DNA from: a bacterium
Lineage (GTDB): Bacteria; Myxococcota_A; Bradymonadia; UBA7976; UBA1532
Reading direction: 5' to 3'
Assembly: GCA_030426085.1 (NCBI GenBank)
Contig: JAUHYW010000015.1
Location: forward strand, 81,461-145,460
Length of the DNA stretch: 64,000 nucleotides
Within the stretch, counting starts at the first letter, position 1; each line of letters opens with the position of its first letter. The position numbers and the translations under genes are program-made. Under the pieces are notes generated by a model. It was given only the letters and a program-made list of their open reading frames with translations. It did not search any database and was not told the origin of the DNA. This document shows positions 11,297 through 19,398 of this stretch, piece by piece.

Positions 11297-14200
11297 TCAG
11301 GGGACGGTCGCCTGCCCCAGGTGGAAGAACCCGTCCGGGTCGAACGCGGGGCTGCCGGCGCCCCAGCAGTGTACGACGTCCTGCGCGTCGAGGCCGCAGG
11401 TATGCAGCCCGCCGGCCGCGACGCGCACCAGGGACAGCCCCTCGGGCACCACCGACTGGCCGAAGTGGGGGTATTGCGGCCCCAGGCCGGGTCCGCCCGC
11501 GCCCCAACAGATCGGCGCGCCCTCGGCGTCGAGCGCGCAGGTGTGGAAGTCGCCGGCGTCGAGCGCTTCGAACACCCCGGGCGGCGCCAGCAGGCGGCCC
11601 AGGCCGGCGGCGCCCCAGCAGGCGATCGCGCCGTCTTCGCCCAGGGCGCAGCCGTGCTCGCTGCCCAGCGACAGCGCCCGGAAGCGCCCGGCCGGCGGCT
11701 CGTCGCGGGCGTTGTCCCCCGCGCCCCAGCAGCGCAGGGTGGCGTCCGTGTCGACCCCGCAGGTCAGCGCCGGGCCCGCGGCGAGCGCGGTGAACCGGAC
11801 CCCGGCCGGGGGCGTGATCTCGCCCGCGCTGTCCAGGCCCCAGCAGCGGGGGGCGCCCCCGGCGTCGAGCGCGCAGCCGTGGCTGGTGCCCAGGGCCAGG
11901 GCCTCGAACGCGCCCGGGGGCGGGGCGAACAGCTCGGCCGGGCCGTCGCCCCAGCAGGCGATCGCGCCGTCGGGGTCGAGCGCGCAGTGCCAGTCGCCGC
12001 CCGCGGCGAGCCCCCGGTGGGGGCCGAGCGGGGGCGGGTCGACGTCGCCGAAGCACAGCAGGCGCGCGTCGGGGCGGGCCAGGCAGGTGTGATAGCCCCC
12101 GGCGGCGACCTCCAGCGCCAGCCGGGCGCAGCCGGGGCCGAAGTCCTCGTCGGTGGCCCCGTCGCAGTCGTCGTCGAGGTCGTCGCAGACCTCGGCCCGG
12201 GCCGACCCCGGGCGGGCGGTGCACCGGGTGCCCCCGTCCGCGGCGCAGACGACGGCCCCGACGGCAAAGCAGGCCCCGACGCCCCGCTCGCAGGCGTCGC
12301 CCAGCGTGGGGAACGCCTCGTCGGTGCGCCCGTCGCAGTCGTCATCGTCCCCGTTGCACAGCTCGTCCGCCGCCGGCAACGGCCGGGCATCGCACACCAG
12401 CCCCGCCCCGTCGGGGGCGCACACCAGCCGCCCGTCGGCCTCGCACTCGCCCAGCCCGGCCGAGCACAGGCGGCCCCGATCGCGGAAGCCCTCGTCGGTG
12501 ACCCCGTCGCAGTCGTCGTCGAGGTCGTTGCACACCTCGTCCGCCGGCGGCAGCCCCGGCCCGGCGTCGCAGATCACGGCGTCGCCCTCCGGCGCGCAGA
12601 CCCCCTCGCCGCCGCCCCGGCAGATGCCGACGCCCACCCCGCAGGCCGCCCCGAGCCCCTGGGGCACGTAGTCCTCGTCGACCGCGCCGTCGCAGTCCTC
12701 GTCCCGGCCGTCGCAGGTCTCGGGCGCCGGATCACCGGCCTCGGCGTCGCACCCGATCAGGCCGTTGTCGGCGCAGACGGCGGCCCCCGGGCGGGCGCAG
12801 ACCCCCTGCCCCGCGGTGCACGGCGCGCCCAGGTCGAAGCCCTCGTCGGTCAGGCCATCGCAGTCATCGTCGATGTCATTGCAGCGTTCCTGCCCGGCGG
12901 CGGCCTCTTCGGCGCTGCACCGGGTCGCGCGGCGGTCGAGGGTGCAGACATAGGTGCCTTCGACCACGCAGGCGCCGACCCCCACCGCGCAGGGTTCGTC
13001 CCGCCGGGGGAAGTCTTCGTCGACGGCGCCGTCGCAGTCATCGTCGATGGTATTGCACAGCTCGGCGATGGGCAGCCCGGGTCGGGCGCCGCAGACCGCG
13101 ATCCGCGCGAACGGATCACACACGAACAGCCCCTCGGCGCGGCAGGCGCCCACCCCGTCGACGCACGGCTCACCCAGGCCCAAGCCCTCGTCGGCGGTCC
13201 CGTCGCAGTCGTCGTCGAGACCGTTGCACGCCTCGGGCTCGGGCGGGGCCGGCGCGGCGTCGCAGGCGTAGTCCCCGCGGGCCGGATCACAGAACAGCGC
13301 GCCCGGCCGGGCGCAGGTGCCGGCGCCCTCGACGCACGGCTCACCGACCCGGGGGAAGTCTTCGTCGACCGTGCCATCGCAGTCATCGTCGATACCATTG
13401 CAGATCTCGTCGCCCGGCATGCCTTCGACCGCGTCGCACGCCGCGGCGAGCGTATCGGCGGTGCAGCGCACGGTGCCTTCGCCCTGGCAGGCGCCGACCC
13501 CGACGGTGCACCGCCGGCCGACGTCGCCGAACGCCTCGTCGATGCGCCCGTCGCAGTCGTCGTCGGCCGCGTTGCACCGCTCGTCGGTCGGGGGCGGGGT
13601 CTCGGCCCCGCAGCGGGTGTCGATGCCGCTCGCGCTGCACACGACGACCCCGCTGGCGCCGCACGCGCCCAGGCCCGCCTCGCAGACGAAGCCCAGGTCG
13701 GGGAAGTCCTCGTCGACGAGGCCGTCGCAGTCGTCGTCGATGTCATTGCACCGCTCGTCCCGGGGGCTGCCCTCGACCGCGTCGCAGGCCGGCGCCCCGT
13801 CGTCGCCGCAGGCCAGCACCCCCTCGGCGGCGCAGGCCCCGACGCCCACGGTGCACGGGTCGCCCAGGCCGGCGAACCCCTCGTCCACCGCGCCGTCGCA
13901 GTCCTCGTCGAGCCCCGAGCACCGCTCCTCGCCCGGCGCGCCCGGCTCGCCGACGCACTCGACGGACTGCCCGTCGGCGGCGCAGACCGTCACCCCCACC
14001 TCGGCGCACATGCCCCGGCCCACCGCGCACGGCTGGCCCTCGTCGACCTCGCACGGCAGCGGCTGGCGCTCGGGGCAGTCGGGGTCGGCGTCGCACGGGT
14101 CGCGCTGGTCCGACAGACCGTCGCCGTCCATGTCCGAGAGGTCGCTCTCCAGGGCGTCGATGCGCCCGTCGTCGTCGGTGTCGGGGCCGTCGAACAGCCG

Positions 14201-14491
14201 GGTCCCCGGGCGCCAGCCCAGCTCCTCGCCGTCGTCGGCCCCGTCGCGGTCGGTGTCGGCCTCGGCCGGATCGGTGCCCGCGACGGCCTCGACCCCGTCG
14301 GGCACCCCGTCCCCGTCGCCGTCGGTGGGGTCGATCGGGCCGCAGAACCCGTCGACGCAGAGCTGCTCGACGGCGCACGCCTCGGCCCGGGCGCAGGGCT
14401 GGCGGGGGGTCTCCCCGTCGTCGCAGCCCGCCGCCAGCGCGGCCCACAGGGCGATGAGGGCCCACCGGCCGCTGCTGAACGCTCGATTCAC
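11297..14491 (-). CDS. Lipoprotein with 11 MopE repeats and 7 RCC1-like repeats
   Basis: The protein has 1064 residues and starts at GTG 14491 behind GGAGG. The lipobox LAAGC puts the lipidated Cys at residue 23. Asp-rich TSP3-like calcium repeats follow (about 50-130, for example DGDGDGVPDG). Then come eleven MopE-type repeats, each C-[ND]-x2-D-x-D-C-D-G-x2-D-E with extra Cys between. Seven RCC1-like blades end the protein, with the pattern G-x-H-x-C-(G/A)-L-D ... C-W-G. RCC1-type repeats form a beta-propeller. MopE is a copper-related surface protein, so metal binding is a family-based guess. It is probably a large cell-surface adhesin or recognition protein, and a downstream kinase gene shares its transcript. 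Confidence 0.87.
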   Translation of the reverse strand: MNRAFSSGRWALIALWAALAAGCDDGETPRQPCARAEACAVEQLCVDGFCGPIDPTDGDGDGVPDGVEAVAGTDPAEADTDRDGADDGEELGWRPGTRLFDGPDTDDDGRIDALESDLSDMDGDGLSDQRDPCDADPDCPERQPLPCEVDEGQPCAVGRGMCAEVGVTVCAADGQSVECVGEPGAPGEERCSGLDEDCDGAVDEGFAGLGDPCTVGVGACAAEGVLACGDDGAPACDAVEGSPRDERCNDIDDDCDGLVDEDFPDLGFVCEAGLGACGASGVVVCSASGIDTRCGAETPPPTDERCNAADDDCDGRIDEAFGDVGRRCTVGVGACQGEGTVRCTADTLAAACDAVEGMPGDEICNGIDDDCDGTVDEDFPRVGEPCVEGAGTCARPGALFCDPARGDYACDAAPAPPEPEACNGLDDDCDGTADEGLGLGEPCVDGVGACRAEGLFVCDPFARIAVCGARPGLPIAELCNTIDDDCDGAVDEDFPRRDEPCAVGVGACVVEGTYVCTLDRRATRCSAEEAAAGQERCNDIDDDCDGLTDEGFDLGAPCTAGQGVCARPGAAVCADNGLIGCDAEAGDPAPETCDGRDEDCDGAVDEDYVPQGLGAACGVGVGICRGGGEGVCAPEGDAVICDAGPGLPPADEVCNDLDDDCDGVTDEGFRDRGRLCSAGLGECEADGRLVCAPDGAGLVCDARPLPAADELCNGDDDDCDGRTDEAFPTLGDACERGVGACFAVGAVVCAADGGTRCTARPGSARAEVCDDLDDDCDGATDEDFGPGCARLALEVAAGGYHTCLARPDARLLCFGDVDPPPLGPHRGLAAGGDWHCALDPDGAIACWGDGPAELFAPPPGAFEALALGTSHGCALDAGGAPRCWGLDSAGEITPPAGVRFTALAAGPALTCGVDTDATLRCWGAGDNARDEPPAGRFRALSLGSEHGCALGEDGAIACWGAAGLGRLLAPPGVFEALDAGDFHTCALDAEGAPICWGAGGPGLGPQYPHFGQSVVPEGLSLVRVAAGGLHTCGLDAQDVVHCWGAGSPAFDPDGFFHLGQATVP

Positions 14492-14590
14492 GGTGCCTCC
14501 CCCCGGCGCTCCCGAATGGGGTCAGCCTATCACCCGTTCTCGGGCATGGTCGACGTCGGCCGCCCGCGGCCCGTCCGGGGTGGTTCCACC

Positions 14591-14596
14591 TATACT
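14591..14596 (+). promoter_or_regulatory. Possible -10 box upstream of the 14628 lipoprotein gene
   Basis: TATACT stands out in very GC-rich surroundings, 31 bases before ATG 14628. No convincing -35 box lies 16-18 bases upstream, so this is tentative. The 136-bp space is shared with the divergent lipoprotein gene starting at 14491. Confidence 0.3.
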
Positions 14597-14627
14597 CGGC
14601 GGTGGCCCGAATGTGGGAACCGGAGTC

Positions 14628-15233
14628 ATGCGCATCCCACCCCTGCTCTGTCCGCCCGCCGTCTTGACCCTGCTCGCGGCGCTCGGCTGCAGCGAGCCCG
14701 AACCGGCCGACGTCGTCGCGCTGCCGCCCACCGCGGCGGTGACCGTCGTCGGCGCGGACAGCGATCGGGAGATCGTCTTCGACCTGGCCAACCCCAACGG
14801 CTTCGCGGTGGCGGTCGACGCGCTCTTCGTGGGGGTCGACGTCGGCGAGCAGAGCCAGGCGCTGTGCGTGCCGCTGAGCAGCGGGGGCTGCGCCGGCGAG
14901 GCCCCCGACTGGCCCGACGGGGCGTCCCTCGTCGCGCCGCCCGACCCGCCGGACGCGCTGACCCTGCCCCCCCGGGAGACGACCGAGTGCTACCCGGCGA
15001 TCGAGGGCTGCGTGGTCGACGGCGACGAGTGGTGCTGCGTCAACGGGGCCGGCTGCAAGCCGCTGCGGGACTGCATCGGGCGGGTCGTGCCCGACGGCAG
15101 CCGGTGCCTCGTCTGCCCGGTGCACGTCGAGGTGCGGCTGCCGCTGGCCCTCGACGAGGCGCCGGACGCGGTGCGGGGCGCGGCGCGCTTCTCGTCGGCC
15201 GACCTCGGGGCGTCATTGATCGTCGCCGAGTGA
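14628..15233 (+). CDS. Small Cys-containing lipoprotein of unknown function
   Basis: The protein has 201 residues. A signal segment ends in LAALGC, giving a lipidated Cys at residue 21 (the -2 Leu is somewhat atypical). The mature part has a beta-sandwich feel (IVFDLANPNGFAVAVDALFVGVDVG) like LEA/CARDB-type extracellular domains. Several Cys residues toward the middle and end (such as CYPAIEGC, WCCVNGAGC, CLVC) probably form disulphides. The start has GGAG very close to the ATG. Its last 21 bases overlap the end of the convergent ABC ATPase gene. No named family is recognised. Confidence 0.6.
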   Translation: MRIPPLLCPPAVLTLLAALGCSEPEPADVVALPPTAAVTVVGADSDREIVFDLANPNGFAVAVDALFVGVDVGEQSQALCVPLSSGGCAGEAPDWPDGASLVAPPDPPDALTLPPRETTECYPAIEGCVVDGDEWCCVNGAGCKPLRDCIGRVVPDGSRCLVCPVHVEVRLPLALDEAPDAVRGAARFSSADLGASLIVAE

Positions 15234-16010
15234 GCCCCGCTCGACCGGGTGGGGGATGACCAGCGGCCGGCCAGTGCACGGGTCGGGCACGATGGTCGCC
15301 TCGACGCCGAAGACCCGCCGCACGATGGCCGGGGTCAGCACCGCCTCGGGCGGGCCCTCGGCGACGACCCGCCCGTCGGCCAGCGCGACGAGGTGATCGC
15401 AGTTGCGGGTCGCCTGAAGCAGGTCGTGCAGCACCACCACCAGGGTCCGGCCCCCGCGCAGGGCCCGCAGCACCGCCAGCACCTCCATCTGGTGGCTGAT
15501 GTCGAGGAAGGTCGTCGGCTCGTCGAGCAGCAGCACCCCGGTCTGCTGGCACAGCGCCAGCGCGATCCACGCCCGCTGCCGCTGCCCGCCGGAGAGCGCG
15601 TGCACCGGGCGCTCGGACAGCGCGCTCATCGCGGTGTGGCGCAGCGCGTCGTCGATGGCCGCCCGGTCGGCGGGGCCGAGCAGCCCGAAGCCCGTGCGGT
15701 GGGGGTGGCGCCCGAGCGCGACCAGCTCCCGCACCGACATGCCCGGCGGCGCCTGGGGGTCCTGGGGCAGCAGGCCCAGCCGGCGGGCGAGGGCCCTGGT
15801 CGGCACCCGGTGGATGTCCTGCCCGTCGAGCAGCACCGCGCCCCGCCTGGGCTCGAGCACCCGGGCCATCGCCCGCAGCAGCGTCGACTTGCCCGAGCCG
15901 TTGGCCCCGATGAGGCCGGTGGTGCGGCCGGCGGGCAGCTCGAGGTCGACGCCGTCGAGCACGATCCGCTCGCCGTAGCCCAGGGACAGGTCGGTGGTGG
16001 CCAGCGCCAT
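15213..16010 (-). CDS. Iron-siderophore ABC transporter ATP-binding protein
   Basis: This 265-residue protein of the FecE/FepC/FhuC type starts at ATG 16010, 14 bases after the permease stop. It has Walker [10 protein letters not shown] (about 34-42), Q-loop [11 protein letters not shown], signature [13 protein letters not shown], Walker [14 protein letters not shown] and the switch His in VLHDL. It powers import through the two FecCD permeases encoded just upstream. The last of four genes in the operon. Confidence 0.9.
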   Translation of the reverse strand: MALATTDLSLGYGERIVLDGVDLELPAGRTTGLIGANGSGKSTLLRAMARVLEPRRGAVLLDGQDIHRVPTRALARRLGLLPQDPQAPPGMSVRELVALGRHPHRTGFGLLGPADRAAIDDALRHTAMSALSERPVHALSGGQRQRAWIALALCQQTGVLLLDEPTTFLDISHQMEVLAVLRALRGGRTLVVVLHDLLQATRNCDHLVALADGRVVAEGPPEAVLTPAIVRRVFGVEATIVPDPCTGRPLVIPHPVERGSLGDDQ

Positions 16011-16024
16011 GGTTCGGGCTCCTC

Positions 16025-17026
16025 TCAGCGGCGGTAGAGTCGGGCCAGGGCCACCAGCAGCCACGGGACGCCGATGACCGCCACGACCGCGCCGGTGGGC
16101 AGCACGGTGTGCGGGATGAGGCGCCAGGCGGCGACGTCGGCCAGGCAGGTGACGGTGGCCCCGACGGCGGCGGCGGCGGGCACGCCCAGGCGGTGGGACG
16201 CGCCGACCAGCCCCCGGGCGATGTGGGGGGCGAAGAGGCCCACGAAGCCCAGCGCGCCGGCCATCGCCACCGCCAGCCCGGCCAGCAGCGCGGCGAGCAC
16301 GGTGGCGGCGATGCGGGTCCGGGCGCAGTCGACGCCCAGCCCGGTGGCCAGCGGGTCGCCCAGCGCCATCACGTCGAGCCGGTCGGCCAGGGCCAGCGCC
16401 AGCCCGCCGCCCACCGCGACCCCCGGGGCCAGGACCGCGACGCTCTCCCAGCCGCGGCCGACGAGCGTGCCCGCCTGCCAGGCGACGACCGCGCGGAAGA
16501 GGTCGGGGCGCAGGCCGAGCGCCAGCACCTGGCTGATCGCGCCGGTCGCCGCGCCCAGCCCCAGGCCCACCAGCAGCAGCCGGGCGGGGTGGGCCCCGGT
16601 GCCCCGGCCCCCGCCGGACAGCCCCAGGATGGCGGCCGCCGAGGCCAGCCCGCCGGCGAAGGCCACGATCGGCAGCAGCCACAGCGGCGCGGCCTTGGTG
16701 TGGGTGTAGGTCGCCATCAGCATCAGGACCGCCAGCCCGGCCCCGCCGCTGATGCCCAGCAGCCCCGGCGCGGCCAGCGGGTTGCGGGTGACCCCTTGCA
16801 GCAGCAGCCCGCTGATGGCCAGCCCCCCGCCGACCAGCGCCCCCAGCAGCGCCCGGGGCAGGCGCAGCTCGAGGATGGCGTGGCGCTGCATGGGCCCGCC
16901 GCCGCCGAGCAGCGTGTCGATCACCTCGGCCGGGGTCGACATGTGCCCGGTCAGGCACACCGCGAGCACCACCCCGATCACCGGGCAGATCAGCAGCGCG
17001 ATCAGGCGGGGGATGGGGCGGCTCAC
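16025..17026 (-). CDS. FecCD-type siderophore ABC permease (second)
   Basis: The protein has 333 residues with about nine to ten membrane helices. GTG 17026 overlaps the upstream permease stop (GTGA). Family motifs are present: LRLPRALLGALVGGGLAISG, GVTRNPLAAPGLLGISGGAG and GLFAPHIAR. It pairs with 17023-18021 to make the heterodimeric channel for ferric siderophore (or haem or B12, which use the same family) across the inner membrane. Confidence 0.9.
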   Translation of the reverse strand: MSRPIPRLIALLICPVIGVVLAVCLTGHMSTPAEVIDTLLGGGGPMQRHAILELRLPRALLGALVGGGLAISGLLLQGVTRNPLAAPGLLGISGGAGLAVLMLMATYTHTKAAPLWLLPIVAFAGGLASAAAILGLSGGGRGTGAHPARLLLVGLGLGAATGAISQVLALGLRPDLFRAVVAWQAGTLVGRGWESVAVLAPGVAVGGGLALALADRLDVMALGDPLATGLGVDCARTRIAATVLAALLAGLAVAMAGALGFVGLFAPHIARGLVGASHRLGVPAAAAVGATVTCLADVAAWRLIPHTVLPTGAVVAVIGVPWLLVALARLYRR

Positions 17027-18021
17027 GTCAGCTTCGCCATGTCGCGGCGGCCCACCAGCCACACCAGCAGCGGCGCGCCGACGAGCCCCAGGAAGACCCC
17101 CAGCGGGATCTCGCCGGGGGCCGAGGCGACCCGGCCGATGATGTCGGCGACCTGCACCGCCGCTGCCCCGACGAGCGCCGCGCCGGGCACCGTCCACCGC
17201 TGGTCGTGGCCGAAGAGCGCCCGGCTGGCGTGGGGGGCCATCAGCCCGACGAAGGCCACCGGCCCGGCGACGGCGGTGGCCAGCCCGGCCGACATCACCA
17301 CCACCGCGATGCCCAGCAGCCGCACCCGGCGGATGGGCTGGCCCAGGCCGACGGCGGTCTCGTCGCCCAGCAGCAGGATGGTCAGCGCCGGAGTCAGGTG
17401 CACCGCCAGCGCGCCGGCCGGCAGGACCCCGGCGGCGAGGAAGCCCACCGCGCCCCAGTCGAGGGTGCCCAGGCCGCCGACCGTCCAGTAGAGCATGTCG
17501 TTCTGCATGTTGACCGCGATGACGATGGCCCCGGCGATGGCCCCGAAGAAGGCGGCGATGGCCGCCCCGCACAAGGTCAGGCCGAGGGGGGTCAGCGCGG
17601 CGCCCAGCGCGCGGGCGACGAGGGTGACGAGGCCGGCGGCGACGGCCGATCCGCCCAGGCTGCCCAGGGCCAGGGTCGGCAGGCCGGCGTAGGGGAAGGC
17701 GATCATGATGCCCAGCACGGCCAGCGCGCTGCCCCCGTTGAGGCCCATGATGCCCGGCCCGGCCAGCGGATTGCGGGTGATGACCTGCATGATGGCCCCC
17801 GCCCCGCCCAGCGCGCCGCCGACCAGCGCCGCGGCCAGCGCCCGGGGCATGCGTACGTGCTGCACGACCAGCCGGGTCTCGGGGTCGGCCCCGCCCCACA
17901 GCGCGTCGACGATCGCGCCCGGGGCCCGCTCGGTGGCCCCGACGAACAGGGCGAAGAGCGCCACCCCCAGCGCCACCAGGGCCAGGCCGAGCATCGAGAG
18001 CGGCGGCGCCGGGCGCCTCAC
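17023..18021 (-). CDS. FecCD-type siderophore ABC permease (first)
   Basis: The protein has 332 residues. I chose GTG 18021 because it overlaps the stop of the binding-protein gene (GTGA), matching every other junction in this operon; an internal ATG at 17994 would remove nine residues. Motifs include VRMPRALAAALVGGALGGAG, TRNPLAGPGIMGLNGGS and FVGLMAPHASR. About ten helices. It is the partner of the second permease. Confidence 0.9.
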   Translation of the reverse strand: MRRPAPPLSMLGLALVALGVALFALFVGATERAPGAIVDALWGGADPETRLVVQHVRMPRALAAALVGGALGGAGAIMQVITRNPLAGPGIMGLNGGSALAVLGIMIAFPYAGLPTLALGSLGGSAVAAGLVTLVARALGAALTPLGLTLCGAAIAAFFGAIAGAIVIAVNMQNDMLYWTVGGLGTLDWGAVGFLAAGVLPAGALAVHLTPALTILLLGDETAVGLGQPIRRVRLLGIAVVVMSAGLATAVAGPVAFVGLMAPHASRALFGHDQRWTVPGAALVGAAAVQVADIIGRVASAPGEIPLGVFLGLVGAPLLVWLVGRRDMAKLT

Positions 18022-19043
18022 TCGAGGCCACCGAGGATGCGGTCGAGGCGGTCGAGCACGACCTCCCGGCTGATGACGCCCCCCCGCATGAGCAGGTCGG
18101 GCACCGGGTAGACGCGCCCCGCGCGCACCGCGGGGAGCTGCTGCCACACCGGGTGGTCGAGCAGCCGCCGCATCTCGCTGGCGCTGATGGGCACCCGCTG
18201 CTCGTGCATCAGCAGGATGTGGTCGGCGTCGAGCCGGATGAGGCCCTCCAGCGACAGGCGCACGACGTCCCGATCCCAGGCGAGCTGCTGCACCAGGGTC
18301 GGGCGGCGCAGCGCGAGGTCGCCGTAGAGCAGCGGGCCCGAGTAGCCGTGGCCGTAGAGCCGGTACTCCCGGGCGAAGATGCGCAGCATGGCCACCGAGG
18401 CGTCGCCGATGCGGGCGTGGATGCGGTCGCGGCTCTCGGCGATGCGGGCGTCGAGGGCCGCCAGCCGCTCCCGCCCGGCCGCGGCCCGGCCGGCGAGGGT
18501 CGCCACGTCTTGGAAGCGCGCGCGCCAGAACCAGTGGCTCGGCTGGAGGACGACCGTCGGGGCGATGGCGGCGAGGTGGTCGTAGCGGGTCTGCCAGTAC
18601 CACACGGCGATGATCAGATCGGGCGCGGTGGCGGCGAGCGCCTCGAGGTCGGGGCCGCCGGCGGTCACGTCGACGAGCGGCACCCCTTCGAGGCGGTCGG
18701 CGAGGTGCGGTTCGAAGCCCCGGGCCCCGCTGCCGGCCGCGGCGCAGGGGCGCACGCCGACGGCGAGCAGCTCGTCGTTCCAGCCCAGGCTGGCGATGCG
18801 CCGGGGGGCGGCGGGGATGACGCTGATCCCCTGGATGTGCTCGACCTCGAGCCGCCCGTCGGGCAGCGGGCGGGGCCGGATCGGGGTCTCGCCGGTGCCG
18901 GGGATGACCGTGTCGGGGGCCCGGCTGTGGTGGCGGGCGGCGCCCGGCTGGCCCTCGACGAACCGCACGATCGCGACGGCGGCGACCGCCAGGCCGCCGA
19001 CGATCAGCAGCGCGCGCAGCTCGCGGCTCCAGCGTCGGATCAT
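18018..19043 (-). CDS. Periplasmic ferric-siderophore binding protein
   Basis: From ATG 19043 the protein has 341 residues. An uncleaved-looking or signal helix (LLIVGGLAVAAVAIV, about 11-26) is followed by the two-lobe FecB/FhuD/BtuF-type fold: APRRIASLGWNDELLAVGVRP (about 77-97), APDLIIAVWYW, a long backbone helix, and a C-terminal lobe ending GGVISREVVLDRLDRIL. No lipobox is seen, so it may stay anchored by its N-terminal helix. A six-codon upstream ORF (ATG 19060, with GAGGGGG ahead of it) ends in a TGA overlapping this start, suggesting coupling. It is divergent from the TonB-dependent receptor gene, which fits a shared iron-uptake role. Confidence 0.85.
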   Translation of the reverse strand: MIRRWSRELRALLIVGGLAVAAVAIVRFVEGQPGAARHHSRAPDTVIPGTGETPIRPRPLPDGRLEVEHIQGISVIPAAPRRIASLGWNDELLAVGVRPCAAAGSGARGFEPHLADRLEGVPLVDVTAGGPDLEALAATAPDLIIAVWYWQTRYDHLAAIAPTVVLQPSHWFWRARFQDVATLAGRAAAGRERLAALDARIAESRDRIHARIGDASVAMLRIFAREYRLYGHGYSGPLLYGDLALRRPTLVQQLAWDRDVVRLSLEGLIRLDADHILLMHEQRVPISASEMRRLLDHPVWQQLPAVRAGRVYPVPDLLMRGGVISREVVLDRLDRILGGLE

Positions 19044-19398
19044 GGCGATCGGGTCGGCATCGAGTCCCCCTCGGGGGTCTGCTGTGGCAGAGCAGGCGCC
19101 GCCCGTCGATAGGTGACTTCGCCCACCCGCAGATGGCATCGGATGGCTGCGCCGCGCGGGGCAAACCGTTCATCTTTCTCTGCCCGGTGCGCGGTCGACA
19201 AGGCATCGGCGATGGGTGTTCTCCCCGGGGGTGGACCTGCCCACGGGGTGTCCCGAAGTACGTGGGGCTCAAGGTGGAACTGCCTATTGGCCGCCTCGAC
19301 GACACGCTCTGATACTGCCCGCGGAGCATGCTGAGGACCGGAGTCCGGGCGGTTCGCGCGCCCGTCGACTCATCCAGAGTGATTCACGAGGGGGGACC
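19044..19398. promoter_or_regulatory. 355-bp divergent control region of the two iron-uptake operons
   Basis: This region separates the ABC importer (minus) from the TonB-dependent receptor (plus). I looked for a Fur box and for a cobalamin riboswitch and saw no convincing match. The receptor leader contains a hairpin at 19346-19364 (CGGGCG, 7-base loop, CGCCCG) and a weaker nested one at 19223-19248. A GAGGGGGGA ribosome site lies just before ATG 19399. The promoters must be here, but I cannot place them by eye. Confidence 0.4.

Noticed and set aside
11321..15259. 1312-codon plus-strand open frame
   Set aside because: It is antisense to the 11-repeat MopE lipoprotein. There is no start signal or domain, and it runs through two real genes.
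19200..19398. Cobalamin riboswitch upstream of the TonB-dependent receptor
   Set aside because: A GGACCTGCC string at about 19233 recalls the B12 box, but the GCCACTG and other core elements are not present.
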